NCBI GenBank assembly: GCA_046349035.1
Contig: JAXMDC010000007.1
Span: 4,468-68,467 of the forward strand
From: JAXMDC01 sp046349035
Lineage (GTDB): Bacteria > Pseudomonadota > Alphaproteobacteria > Rhizobiales > Kaistiaceae
DNA: 64,000 nucleotides
Direction: 5' to 3'
How positions within the stretch are numbered: the stretch's first letter is position 1; every line of letters starts with the position of its first letter. The notes under the pieces were generated by a model, which did no database searches, was not told where the DNA came from, and was given only the letters and a program-made list of their open reading frames with translations. Shown piece by piece: positions 28,362 through 39,290 of this stretch. A program made the translations under genes and the position numbers.

Positions 28362-28504
28362 GGTCTCTCCGTTCGCTGGGGTTCGCTTGGGTTGCAGCGA
28401 TTTCTTTATAGCGCCTGCCACGGCTTGAGAATTGATCCACTTCGTCTCAACCAGCCGCGTGAAAGGCCGGCCACGTTCAGCTGTTCATTGTCCGCCAAAG
28501 CAAA

Positions 28505-28524
28505 GGGCCGCCCGAAGGCGGCCC
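28505..28524 (-). terminator. intrinsic terminator after the TorF-type porin gene
   Basis: GGGCCGCC-CGAA-GGCGGCCC, an eight-base-pair perfect stem. On the minus strand it is followed by TTTGCTTTGG and lies 33 bases after the stop of the upstream minus-strand gene. Confidence 0.75.
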
Positions 28525-28557
28525 GTCATCGTCGCTTACGACCGCCGATGAGACGGA

Positions 28558-29334
28558 CTAATGGCCCATCAACTTCGACCAAGCCGTCGCATAGCTCAGC
28601 GTTGCGTAGAATCTGGTCTCGCAAGCTCGGGGGCTGCCAGTGTTGCCGGCGCATTCGGCCGCCGAAAGATTGGTGCCGGACAGACGAAGGTCGAGCGTCA
28701 CATTGTTGGCCCAGGTGTACGAGCCGCCGACGTTCCAGGAGATATAGTCGGTCGCCGGAGTGTCGCCCCAGGCGGTGTTCCCCATCGCGCCGGACAGCTT
28801 GAACCCGCCGCCGAAGCTGTAGGCCAGACCGGTCTCGAAATAAGCGTCGCTGGTCTCCGGATTGACGTAGACCTTCTGGGTCGCCGACCAAGCCGGATTG
28901 ATCGCCCATGTGACGAAGCCATAGACCTCGCCGTAGTTGCTGCTGCTGTCGGTGTAGACGTAGCGCAGATAGCCGACATCGAAGGTGAAGTCGCCGAACA
29001 CCGGGCGAAGGCCCACCGAGAGGTCGAGTTCGGTGTGGTTGGTCGCCCCGCTCGGCGCCGTAAAGTCGACATTGGAGGCCCAGATGCCGGCGTAGAACAT
29101 GCCGACATCGAGCTCGACCGAGCCCTGCACCGCCGGCGAATGGTCCGTCTGCGTGATGCCGCGGGAGACGTAATCGGATGTGACGGCCGCCGTGAAGAGG
29201 AGATCCCACGACGGTGACGGCGGCGCCGGCATAGCCGCCGCCTTGCCGCGGCTATAGTCAGCCGCCTCTGCGCTTCCGGCAATAAGCCCAGCCGACAAGA
29301 TCAGTCCTGCAAGAAGTTTCCCACGTATCAGCAT
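28558..29334 (-). CDS. TorF family putative outer-membrane porin
   Basis: A 258-residue outer-membrane beta-barrel. Signal peptide MLIRGKLLAGLILSAGLIAGSAEA is followed by the family opening LLFTAAVTSDYVSRGITQTDHSPAVQGSVELDVGMFYAGIWASNVDF, then alternating strands (YGEVYGFVTWAINP, YVNPETSDAYFETGLAYSFGGGFKLSG). The C-terminal part contains two cysteines (AECAGNTGSPRACE). ATG 29334 has GGGA seven bases before it; a TTG at 29340 is also in frame. Function of the family is poorly defined. It is divergent from the Ton block. Confidence 0.85.
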   Translation of the reverse strand: MLIRGKLLAGLILSAGLIAGSAEAADYSRGKAAAMPAPPSPSWDLLFTAAVTSDYVSRGITQTDHSPAVQGSVELDVGMFYAGIWASNVDFTAPSGATNHTELDLSVGLRPVFGDFTFDVGYLRYVYTDSSSNYGEVYGFVTWAINPAWSATQKVYVNPETSDAYFETGLAYSFGGGFKLSGAMGNTAWGDTPATDYISWNVGGSYTWANNVTLDLRLSGTNLSAAECAGNTGSPRACETRFYATLSYATAWSKLMGH

Positions 29335-29712
29335 AAGCAAGTCCCGCTTGAGACCGTCGATTCGACAGGTCTACCCCTGGCCAATACGCTGCCGTCCGGC
29401 CCAAGGTGGAGCAAGATCAATATTCAGGCAGACGCTGTCGCTTTCTGAGCACGTCGGCGATTTTCGGCGGAACGCTGCGGTTTCATCGCAGGGCTCCTGT
29501 GGTCGACTCAGCGAATTGCGGGCGGTTGTGGCATTCGGGCAACAACGATGTGAGCGGTGAGACCGGGAATCCCCCACAATCCTCATGGCAGCATGGACAA
29601 AGGAACCGGCGCGACATACCAGAGCAACTAAGGCCGAGGGCGGAATTGCGGACCTCGGCGGCCGCGGCGAGGACTTGGCGATCCGAGCCGTTTTTTTCGA
29701 GGAGCATGCACC
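29335..29712. other. 378-base divergent intergenic region
   Basis: No coding gene or RNA is supported. It holds the start signals of the TorF-type gene (minus) and the small secreted protein (plus). Part of it (about 29400-29460) is slightly richer in A and T. A T7 run follows CCGAGCCG at about 29690, just before the GAGGAG ribosome binding site of the next gene, but no stem pairs with it as a terminator. Confidence 0.5.
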
Positions 29713-30123
29713 ATGCGCGTCCACTTGGCGGTTGCGGGCCTTGCAGTGGCGCTGATCGGTCCGGCCTTCGCCGCCGGCACGATCGGAGTTGAACTCAACA
29801 CTTTGACGCAGGCCGAAGCTGCCTGCCGCATTACCTTCGTCGCCCAAAACACTCTGACCGTCGACATCAGCGAGCTCGGCCTCGAAGTCGCCCTGTTCGA
29901 CAAGGAAGGGGTGTTTGACCGCTCGATCGTTCTGAAAACCGGCAGTCTGCCCATCGGCAAGAGCCGGGTCCGCCAGTTCGACCTGCCAACGCTCAGCTGC
30001 AAGTCGGTCGGCCGCATCCTCGTCAACGACGTCACCGAATGCACGGGAACCGGCCTCACCGCCGCCTCGTGCCTGCGCGTTCTCAACGTCACGACCCGGG
30101 CCTCGGTACCGCTCGAGCTCTGA
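29713..30123 (+). CDS. small secreted four-cysteine protein, unknown function, upstream of tonB
   Basis: A 136-residue protein with signal peptide MRVHLAVAGLAVALIGPAFA. The mature part is beta-rich (ACRITFVAQNTLTVDISELGLEVALFD, LPIGKSRVRQFDLP) and has four cysteines (AAC, LSC, TEC, ASC), which could form two disulfides. GAGGAG eight bases upstream supports ATG 29713; a second ATG at 29706 is in another frame. It precedes tonB by 82 bases on the same strand. I recognise no named family; a periplasmic role linked to the Ton system is inferred from position. Confidence 0.7.
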   Translation: MRVHLAVAGLAVALIGPAFAAGTIGVELNTLTQAEAACRITFVAQNTLTVDISELGLEVALFDKEGVFDRSIVLKTGSLPIGKSRVRQFDLPTLSCKSVGRILVNDVTECTGTGLTAASCLRVLNVTTRASVPLEL

Positions 30124-30205
30124 GGAGCGCTCCGCACCACGTCAATAGTGATGACTCCGCCCGGCTTTGCGCTAGAGTGGCGGGGGGTGGGGATGCGAGG
30201 CCGAG

Positions 30206-32836
30206 TTGAGACCCCCGTATCGAGTGACGGTGCCGCGTGGGACGTGGCACCCGGCGCAAGTTCATCTGGCCGGGCAACCGTCCCTTCGCCTTCGCGTGGA
30301 GCATTGGACGGCAGGCATCCTGGCCTCCGTCGGCGTTCACGCCACGCTCGTTTGGTTTGCGCTCAACCAACCGTTCGGCCCGGCAGGCATTCGCGCTTTT
30401 CCGCCCGGTCCCGACCGCTTCGAGGCGATCCTGGCACCGCCAACGATCGCACTGGCCCCCCGCGACACGGCATCTGACTCCGCTCCGGTTTCTGCGGTGC
30501 CCGGCCAAGCGACACCGGTCGCGGCAACCGACAGGGTCGGGCGGACGGCCAATCCCGCTATCGGCGCCGTGCTCGCGGCGGTACCGCCCTCTCCCTCCCG
30601 CGCGCCGACTGAGGGCGCATTGCTCGACGCGCTCACATCCCGGACTGCTACACCCAATGGCGCAACCCGCGCCGCCGTCGCCGCCGCCCTTGCCGCCCCT
30701 TCCCTGCAGCCGTCCCCGCCGACCACGGCGCGCCCGGTCGCCCCACCATCCAATGATGGGAGCCCCGTGCCGGCCTCTGCCGCTCTGCCGGCTCGCGACC
30801 GGACCGCAGCGATGCTCCCCGCGTTACCGACCTTCGCGTCACTCCCGGCCGTTTCTGGTGCGATCGCCGCGCCAGCTCCCGGCAGCACCGAGGTCTCTCC
30901 GGCCACCGGACACGGTCCGGCAGCCGGTCCCCTCGCCGCCACCCCAGCCGCCAAGATCAGTTCGGGCATTGCCATTGCCCTCGCCACCCCACGCACGGAT
31001 GCGACCGCCGACCTCCTAGTAATTGCCGGAACCGCGGCCGCTGCGGGCGCCCAGGCAAGGATCGCCCCGCCAGCGGTGACACCCGCGGCAGCGCTGCAGA
31101 TAGGGGCTGCCGTGCCTCCCATCTCGACAGCGGTTGCGGCCGCCCCTAAGGGCGATGCCGGCACCGTCGCCCCTTCCATGGCCGCGACAGCCATCGTCAT
31201 CGCAGAGGCAAACACCGCCAGCACCTCCCGAGAAGCTCCAGCGAACGCTACACCGCCAGCCGCTTCAAAGGCGCCTCCGCAGTCGACGCTGGCGGCCTCG
31301 CCAACTCCTCCGGCGACCGACGCCACGCCCGGGCCCGATGTGGGTGTCCTTGCGGCACCGCGAGCGACAGTTGCCAATGCCAACGCCGAAGCGATCGTCG
31401 CCAGTCTCGCTCCCGGCTCGCCGTGGACGACCTTGCCAGCCGCAACAGTGGCTCCGTCGCAGTTGGCGCTTGCCGCGACGCCGGTATCGCCGGCCGCCAT
31501 CGCGAAGACCGGCCGCGACGGGGGCGCTGTCCCGCCGCGAGCCGCGGCAGCCATCGCCAACCCCATCGTTTTCGCCGGGCTCGCCCCGGACGGGGCGATG
31601 AGTGCCGGCCCGCCGGCGGTCCCTGCTCCCGTTCAAGGGGCGGTCGCCGCGCTGTCCGCCGCATTGGCGACGGCCACTCCGAACCCCACCGTCGGTAGCG
31701 TCGCCGCCGAGGAAGCGGCGCTCGCCGCCGACCGAGGCGGGACGGTCGCTGCAGCTACTTCTCCCTCTGGCCAGATTACGCCGAGCCCATTTGCGGTTCG
31801 CCCGCCAACGCCCGCAGCTGCACCTGCCCCTGCCGCAGTCGGCCCTAGTCTCTCGCCGCCTTCCATGGCGATCGCGGCCACGCCTGCCGCGGCGGCAAGA
31901 TCACAATCGACACCGCTCCGTGACACCGTCGCCGCATCACCGGGCACCGCGAGCGCCGGGACGACATTTGTGGCGCCCACCGCCGCGCCGGTCGCAGCGG
32001 GAGTTGCATCGCGCGCGGCCGGCCCGCCGTCCGCACTCAGCATCGCCAAAGAGGCGCCGGCGGCGGCCGCGGCCCGTCTCGATGCGCTCGCAGTGGCGTC
32101 GAACCGGCCCGTTGCGGTCGACGCGTCGGCGAACCGGCCAGCGGACATCACCGCGCCATCGCGGGCGCCGGCAACACTCGCCATGCAAGCAGCCGGGCCA
32201 GCCGCGCGCGCGCCCGACTCGGTGCAGCAAGACGCCCGCCAGACTGCAACTGCACCGCCAACCGCACCCTCCCCCCTATTGCGCATCGCGTCGCTGCCGG
32301 CGCTCAGCGCCCCGGCCCCGACACAGAGCCGACCGGCCCCGCCGGTGGCCGCCCCGCCATCCGTGCTCACCCTCGGCCTTGGCCCGATCGTCTCGGCCGT
32401 CGACGCCGATGTCGTGGCCGAGGACTTGCCGCAGGCGATCGGGGCGGGCGATGCCGCGGAACTGGCGACCATTCTCGTCGCCGAAGACGAAAGCCCGCTG
32501 GTCACCGGCGGCACGGTTCGCGCCTCGGACGTAACGCCGTCCCGGGCTGAAGTGCAGGCGGCTCGCTACCGAGCCGGTGTCGTCGGCCAAATCCAGCGGC
32601 GCGCGGCCGCCTATGCCCGGCGCGCTCAGCCGCGCTCGACCGTTGTCGCGGTGCTGATCGACCGGGCTGGCCGCCTCGTGTCCCGCTCCGTTGCCACCTC
32701 ATCGGGAAGCGCCGCGGCGGATTGGCGCGCCCTGAACCTTGTCAACCGCGCAGGGCCGTTCCCGCCATTTCCGCGCGGCATCGGCCAGAGCACCATTCGC
32801 ATCCGAATTGCGATAAATTTCAGCGTTCGGCGTTGA
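30206..32836 (+). CDS. very long TonB-like energy transducer
   Basis: An 876-residue TonB-like protein. A single N-terminal membrane anchor (WTAGILASVGVHATLVWFALN, about residues 33-53) is followed by some 700 residues rich in Ala, Pro and Thr. The C-terminal 90 residues look like a TonB domain: ARYRAGVVGQIQRRAAAYARRA, STVVAVLIDRAGRLVSRSVATSSG, ALNLVNRAGPFPPFP, IRIAINF. TonB proteins are usually 220-350 residues, so the spacer is exceptional. Its middle shows degenerate repeats of about 60 residues. Start TTG 30206 has GCGAGG five bases before. exbB and exbD follow, so it should work with them to energise outer-membrane receptors, none of which is in this window. Confidence 0.85.
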   Translation: MRPPYRVTVPRGTWHPAQVHLAGQPSLRLRVEHWTAGILASVGVHATLVWFALNQPFGPAGIRAFPPGPDRFEAILAPPTIALAPRDTASDSAPVSAVPGQATPVAATDRVGRTANPAIGAVLAAVPPSPSRAPTEGALLDALTSRTATPNGATRAAVAAALAAPSLQPSPPTTARPVAPPSNDGSPVPASAALPARDRTAAMLPALPTFASLPAVSGAIAAPAPGSTEVSPATGHGPAAGPLAATPAAKISSGIAIALATPRTDATADLLVIAGTAAAAGAQARIAPPAVTPAAALQIGAAVPPISTAVAAAPKGDAGTVAPSMAATAIVIAEANTASTSREAPANATPPAASKAPPQSTLAASPTPPATDATPGPDVGVLAAPRATVANANAEAIVASLAPGSPWTTLPAATVAPSQLALAATPVSPAAIAKTGRDGGAVPPRAAAAIANPIVFAGLAPDGAMSAGPPAVPAPVQGAVAALSAALATATPNPTVGSVAAEEAALAADRGGTVAAATSPSGQITPSPFAVRPPTPAAAPAPAAVGPSLSPPSMAIAATPAAAARSQSTPLRDTVAASPGTASAGTTFVAPTAAPVAAGVASRAAGPPSALSIAKEAPAAAAARLDALAVASNRPVAVDASANRPADITAPSRAPATLAMQAAGPAARAPDSVQQDARQTATAPPTAPSPLLRIASLPALSAPAPTQSRPAPPVAAPPSVLTLGLGPIVSAVDADVVAEDLPQAIGAGDAAELATILVAEDESPLVTGGTVRASDVTPSRAEVQAARYRAGVVGQIQRRAAAYARRAQPRSTVVAVLIDRAGRLVSRSVATSSGSAAADWRALNLVNRAGPFPPFPRGIGQSTIRIRIAINFSVRR
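30890..31760 (+). repeat. degenerate ~60-residue protein repeats in the TonB spacer
   Basis: Within the TonB spacer a pattern recurs: a small hydrophobic core (LLVIAG, AIVIAE, AIVASL, PIVFAG) then, further on, LxAAxPxxPA, a Gly-x-Asp/Thr-x-Gly element and a VxxP segment. The core starts near residues 270, 330, 397 and 454, i.e. 57-67 residues apart. Similarity is weak at the DNA level, so the repeats are old or constrained by composition. Confidence 0.45.
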
Positions 32837-32912
32837 TCGGCACCGGCCGGCAACCGATCTGACTTTGCGCGGGAGTACCCAGGACCGCAGGCAAAGAGAG
32901 GTTAGTCTCGAC

Positions 32913-33722
32913 GTGGCGAGATCAGGTGCCCTGTGGACAATCTGCCTTCGGACTGCCGTTTCCACGGCGGCGACGGCGGTTGCCTCTATGGCGTTTGCCC
33001 AGTCGCCGCCAGCACCCGCATCGCCCTTGTCCATGCGCGACTTCTCGCCCCTGGCGATGATCCTCAATGCCGACCGCGTGGTCCAGGCGGTAACCCTGAT
33101 CCTAGTAATGGCGTCGATCGCCACCTGGACCATTTTCGCTGCCAAGAGCCTGGAGATGATGGCGGCACGGCGCAATTTGCGTTGGAGCTTCGCCAAGATT
33201 CAGAGCGCACGCACCCTCGAGGAAGCCGAGCATGTCGTCCGCGTTCGTGGCAGTCCCGCGGCTCTCCTGCGCGCCGCCGGACTGGAGACGAGGATGTCGG
33301 CCGGCCTCGCCGTCGAGGGTATCAAGGAGCGCGTCGCCTCGCGCCTGCAGCGCATCGAGGTCGCCGGCGGGCGGACTATCGGCCGCGGCATCGGCGTCCT
33401 TGCGACGATTGGCGCGACCGCCCCCTTCGTCGGCCTTTTCGGAACGGTTTGGGGGATTATGGACGCCTTCATCGGCATCTCGCGTGCCGAGACGACGAAC
33501 CTGGCGATTGTCGCCCCGGGCATCGCCGAGGCGCTGTTCGTCACCGCGGTCGGTCTCGTCACCGCCATCCCCGCAGTGGTTATCTACAACGCCTTCTCGC
33601 GTTCGATCGCCGGCTATCGCGCCGAGGTTGCCGATATTTCGGCTGAGATCCTCCGCCTCGTCGGGCGCGATCTCGACCGTGCGGCCGGCCTCTCCGAACC
33701 GCTCGCTCAGGCTGCGCAGTAG
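32913..33722 (+). CDS. exbB: TonB-system energiser ExbB
   Basis: Proton-channel subunit of the TonB-ExbB-ExbD complex; 269 residues from GTG 32913. An N-terminal signal-like segment ending AVASMAFAQS and a short periplasmic part precede the first helix (VVQAVTLILVMASIATWTIFAAKSLEM). The conserved MotA/ExbB core is RTIGRGIGVLATIGATAPFVGLFGTVWGIMDAFIGIS, followed by AIVAPGIAEALFVTAVGLVTAIPAVVIYNAF. AGAGAGG lies 11 bases upstream of GTG 32913; the frame is open from TTG 32865. It is five bases before exbD. Confidence 0.95.
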   Translation: MARSGALWTICLRTAVSTAATAVASMAFAQSPPAPASPLSMRDFSPLAMILNADRVVQAVTLILVMASIATWTIFAAKSLEMMAARRNLRWSFAKIQSARTLEEAEHVVRVRGSPAALLRAAGLETRMSAGLAVEGIKERVASRLQRIEVAGGRTIGRGIGVLATIGATAPFVGLFGTVWGIMDAFIGISRAETTNLAIVAPGIAEALFVTAVGLVTAIPAVVIYNAFSRSIAGYRAEVADISAEILRLVGRDLDRAAGLSEPLAQAAQ

Positions 33723-33727
33723 CCGCC

Positions 33728-34144
33728 ATGTTGATCCGCCCGCCCGACGAAGCCGACGATCTTCCCGAGAGCCATGAAATCAACGTCACCCCGCTGATTG
33801 ACGTGATGCTGGTACTCCTCATCGTGTTCATGGTGGCCGCGCCGCTGGCGACCATGGACGTGTCCGTCAGCCTGCCCTCGGCGGGCGGCAATGCTGCGGT
33901 TCGTCAGACCCGTCCGGTGATGGTGACCATGCGCGCCGACCGAACCGTCGTCTTCGGTGGGCAGGAGCTCGCACCGGCGGCGCTCGCGCCCGCCCTCGAC
34001 GCGAAATTTGCCGGCGATCGCAGCGACCCGGTCTACCTGCTCGCCGACCGCTCCATCCCCTATGGCGAAGTCATGGCCCTGACCGCCGCAATCAAGAATG
34101 CCGGCTACCGCGTCTCACTGGTGACCGGCGCGGCCCGCGAATGA
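33728..34144 (+). CDS. exbD: TonB-system transport protein ExbD
   Basis: A 138-residue inner-membrane protein with a single helix carrying the proton-binding Asp: HEINVTPLIDVMLVLLIVFMVAAP. The periplasmic part ends with YGEVMALTAAIKNAGYRVSLVTG, the usual peptidoglycan/TonB-interacting fold. ATG 33728 lies five bases after the exbB stop, so both are cotranscribed with tonB. Confidence 0.96.
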   Translation: MLIRPPDEADDLPESHEINVTPLIDVMLVLLIVFMVAAPLATMDVSVSLPSAGGNAAVRQTRPVMVTMRADRTVVFGGQELAPAALAPALDAKFAGDRSDPVYLLADRSIPYGEVMALTAAIKNAGYRVSLVTGAARE

Positions 34145-34157
34145 CCGCTTCCCGCTG

Positions 34158-34481
34158 TCAGGACTCGTTGGCGATCTCGTCCCTGGCGCGAACCAGAAGC
34201 TCGTCCATCGTCCGGCGAATCTGGTGGTCGGAGCGCTCGACGCCGGCCGCGATGAGGTCGGCCTTCACTTTCGCAAACACGTCCTCATCGCCCGGCTTGT
34301 CGAGATCGGCCACTGCCACCGTGCGGGCATAGTCCTGAGCCGCCTGTCCGGTTCTCCCCATTAGTTCGGCAGCCCAGAGGCCGAGAAGCTTGTTGCGGCG
34401 TGCTTCGGCACGAAACCGCGCCTCCTGGTCATGCGCAAACTTCTTCTCAAAGCCCTCTTTACGCTTGTCGAACGTGGTCAT
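34158..34481 (-). CDS. F1 ATP synthase inhibitory zeta subunit (DUF1476)
   Basis: A 107-residue helical protein, MTTFDKRKEGFEKKFAHDQEARFRAEARRNKLLGLWAAELMG at the start, the hallmark of the alphaproteobacterial zeta subunit that inserts its N-terminus into F1 and blocks ATP hydrolysis. The remaining helices (AQDYARTVAVADLDKPGDEDVFAKV, HQIRRTMDELLVRARDEIA) fit. ATG 34481 has GGAGAG six bases upstream. Its position beside purC is conserved in this class. Confidence 0.92.
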   Translation of the reverse strand: MTTFDKRKEGFEKKFAHDQEARFRAEARRNKLLGLWAAELMGRTGQAAQDYARTVAVADLDKPGDEDVFAKVKADLIAAGVERSDHQIRRTMDELLVRARDEIANES

Positions 34482-34733
34482 TTGCTGGCTCTCCGCGCCC
34501 CTGAGGGACGAGCGGCCTTGCATATCGCCGCCAAGTGCCCAAATCAACGTCGGTGGGACAGCGCTAACCGCGTCAAAAACCGCTGACAACCCGCGGCGAC
34601 ATTGAGAATCTCCGGTCGATCGGCTACGTAGCGCTTTGTCCATCACGGACGCAGCCCCGGGCCGCCGGCCGCAATGCCGGGCCGATCTGCGCCAAGCGTC
34701 TCGCGATCCCCTTCTAGACTGCGGTGGGTGCCA

Positions 34734-35498
34734 ATGAAAACGCGTCGGCGCATTTACGAAGGCAAGGCCAAGATCCTCTACGAGGGTCCGGAGCCCGGCA
34801 CGCTCGTTCAGTTCTTCAAGGACGATGCCACCGCCTTCAACAAAAAGAAGCACGAGATCGTTGACGGCAAAGGCGTGCTCAACAACCGCATTTCCGAGCA
34901 CATCTTCACCCACCTCAATCGGATGGGGATTCCTACGCATTTCATCCGCCGCCTGAACATGCGCGAGCAGCTGATCCGCGAGGTTGAGATCATCCCGCTC
35001 GAGGTGGTTGTGCGTAACGTCGCCGCCGGCTCGCTTGCCAAGCGCCTCGGCATGGAGGAAGGCACCGTCCTGCCGCGCTCGATCATCGAGTTCTATTACA
35101 AGAACGACGCCCTTGAAGACCCGATGGTTTCCGAGGAGCACATCACCGCTTTCGGCTGGGCGACGCCGCAGGAAATCGACGACATCATGGCCCTCGCCAT
35201 TCGCGTCAACGACTTCCTCTCCGGCCTCTTCCTGGGCGTCGGTATCCAGTTAGTCGATTTCAAGATCGAATGCGGCCGTCTCTGGGAAAACGAGATGATG
35301 CGGGTGGTGGTCGCCGACGAGATCTCGCCCGACTCCTGCCGCCTGTGGGACGTGCAGACCCAGAACAAGCTCGACAAAGACCGCTTCCGCCGCGACATGG
35401 GCGGAATGTTGGAGGCCTATCAGGAGGTGGCGCGGCGTCTTGGCATCCTGATCGAACAGGAGCGTCCCAAGGGTGCCGGCCCCGTCCTCGTCCAATAA
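34734..35498 (+). CDS. purC: phosphoribosylaminoimidazole-succinocarboxamide synthase
   Basis: Joins CAIR and aspartate with ATP to make SAICAR in purine synthesis. The 254-residue length and MKTRRRIYEGKAKILYEGPEPG, FKDDATAFN.KK, EVVVRNVAAGSLAKRLG, ISPDSCRLWD and LDKDRFRRD are typical. Start ATG 34734 is fixed by the family N-terminus although the frame opens at 34674. CTAGACTGCGG at 34714-34724 may hold a -10 element; if so the leader would be only about seven bases long. Confidence 0.97.
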   Translation: MKTRRRIYEGKAKILYEGPEPGTLVQFFKDDATAFNKKKHEIVDGKGVLNNRISEHIFTHLNRMGIPTHFIRRLNMREQLIREVEIIPLEVVVRNVAAGSLAKRLGMEEGTVLPRSIIEFYYKNDALEDPMVSEEHITAFGWATPQEIDDIMALAIRVNDFLSGLFLGVGIQLVDFKIECGRLWENEMMRVVVADEISPDSCRLWDVQTQNKLDKDRFRRDMGGMLEAYQEVARRLGILIEQERPKGAGPVLVQ

Positions 35499-35543
35499 GG
35501 TTCGGCTGACGCGGGCCAACCGCGTCGGCAACAAGGGACGACG

Positions 35544-35783
35544 ATGAAAGCTCAGATTAGGGTAACGCTGAAGGAAGGCGTTCTCGACCCGCAAGGGAAG
35601 GCCATCGAGGGTGCGCTTTCCTCCTTGGGTTTCCCCGGTGTCGACGGTGTTCGCCAAGGCAAGATCTTCGACATCGAGCTTGCCGAGACCGATCCGGCGA
35701 AGGCCCGCGCGGCGCTGTCGGCAATGTGCGAACGCCTGCTCGCCAATACCGTGATCGAAGACTACCGCGTGGAGATCGTGTGA
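35544..35783 (+). CDS. purS: phosphoribosylformylglycinamidine synthase subunit PurS
   Basis: A 79-residue small subunit that bridges PurQ and PurL in the three-part FGAM synthase. MKAQIRVTLKEGVLDPQGKAIEGALSSLGFPGVDGVRQGKIFDIEL and the end MCERLLANTVIEDYRVEIV match the family. ATG 35544 with GGGACGACG upstream. Its TGA overlaps the GTG of the next gene (GTGA). Confidence 0.96.
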   Translation: MKAQIRVTLKEGVLDPQGKAIEGALSSLGFPGVDGVRQGKIFDIELAETDPAKARAALSAMCERLLANTVIEDYRVEIV

Positions 35784-36349
35784 TCGCAAACCGCTGGGGC
35801 GGGCGTGTCCGCTCGGCCCTATGGCAAATGCGCATCTGTCAGCCGGCACTGGCGGCAGCGCTGAGCTTGTTCGCCGCCACCGGAGCGGCCGAGACACTGA
35901 CCATGCCGCTTGGGGGCTTGGTGATCGCCTACGACGGGACCGAGTGGCAGGCCGTAGGCGCGGCCACGCTCCGCTGCGTGTCGCCGGCGTGCGGCGCCGA
36001 CTCCACCTACCGCGAAGGCCCCAGTGTATTCGTGAGAGCCGTTCCCGTCACCGTCGGCCAGGACCTGGATTGCGGGGCGGCGTTCAAAGACGGCGAAGCC
36101 GACAACGGTTTCGGCCGCGAAATCCGCCTGCGCCACGCCGCCAATGGGCTCGACTTTGCGATCAGCGTCATCCCCAGCGCTTGTCGCGCGCTTGCCCCGC
36201 CGCTGGTCCGCGCCTGCACGTTGGCCGGCTCGACGACCTACATCTTCGCCAGCGGCTTCAGCAACGGCTGTCGGACCGAGTCGGCATTGCCGCTGAGCGC
36301 GCTGAAGAGCTTGCTGGACGGCGTGCGACCGTCAGGAGGGCCGCGATGA
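35780..36349 (+). CDS. secreted six-cysteine protein embedded between purS and purQ
   Basis: A 189-residue frame from GTG 35780 (ATG 35828 is an alternative that gives a shorter signal peptide). It has a hydrophobic export signal (MRICQPALAAALSLFAATGAA) and a mature part of about 155 residues with six cysteines (LRC, PAC, LDC, SAC, RAC, NGC), suggesting disulfides in the periplasm. The start overlaps the purS stop (GTGA) and the stop overlaps the purQ start (ATGA). No family recognised. An exported protein has no obvious job in purine synthesis, so the coupling is surprising. Codon usage looks like the neighbours. Confidence 0.72.
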   Translation: MIANRWGGRVRSALWQMRICQPALAAALSLFAATGAAETLTMPLGGLVIAYDGTEWQAVGAATLRCVSPACGADSTYREGPSVFVRAVPVTVGQDLDCGAAFKDGEADNGFGREIRLRHAANGLDFAISVIPSACRALAPPLVRACTLAGSTTYIFASGFSNGCRTESALPLSALKSLLDGVRPSGGPR

Positions 36350-37034
36350 AGAGTGCCGTCATTGTCTTCCCCGGATCCAACCGCGATCGCGACATGGCCG
36401 ACGCCCTGGCGCGGATTCTCGGTCGTCCGCCGCTGATGGTCTGGCATGCCGAGACGACCCTCCCGCCCCTGGATGTGATTGTGCTGCCGGGCGGCTTCTC
36501 CTACGGCGACTACTTACGCTCCGGCGCTATCGCCGCGCGCGCTCCGGTGATGCGGGCGGTGGCCGCGCGCGCCGCCGCCGGCGTGCCGGTGCTTGGCGTC
36601 TGCAACGGCTTTCAAATTCTCTGCGAGGCGGGGCTGTTGCCCGGGGTCTTGATGCGCAACGCCAATCTCCGCTTCATATGCCACGATGTGACCTTGCGCG
36701 TGGAGACGACCCGGACGCCCTTCACCAGCGCTTATCGCAAGGGCGAGGTCGTCCGTTTCCCGGTGGCGCATGGCGACGGCAACTACCGCTGCGACGCCGA
36801 AACGCTGCGCCGCCTCAAGGGAGAGGACCGCGTGGCCTTCCGCTACGTCGATGCGGCGGGCGAAACGACCACCGCCGGCAATCCCAACGGCTCGCTCGAC
36901 GCCATCGCCGGCATCGTCAACGACAAGCGTAACGTTCTCGGCCTGATGCCCCACCCCGAAGACATGATCGAGCCGGCGCATGGCGGGACCGACGGCCGCC
37001 GGCTGTTTGCCGGACTCGTCGAGGCGGTTGTCGC

Positions 37035-37038
<4 letters not shown>
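36346..37038 (+). CDS. purQ: phosphoribosylformylglycinamidine synthase glutaminase subunit PurQ
   Basis: Class I glutamine amidotransferase subunit, 230 residues, supplying ammonia to PurL. The N-terminus is VIVFPGSNRDRDMADAL, the nucleophile Cys86 is in GVCNGFQIL, and the His/Glu pair is in GLMPHPEDM. ATG 36346 overlaps the upstream stop (ATGA) and its TGA overlaps the purL GTG, so purS-(secreted)-purQ-purL are coupled in one unit. Confidence 0.97.
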
Positions 37039-39242
<2,204 letters not shown>

Positions 39243-39290
39243 GCGCCCCTCGACACAACAAGACTGGCTCGTGGCAGGGGAGTTTGGCCG

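Noticed and set aside
27168..28802. 544-codon plus-strand frame opposite katG
   Set aside because: Covers katG in antisense; no recognisable domain.
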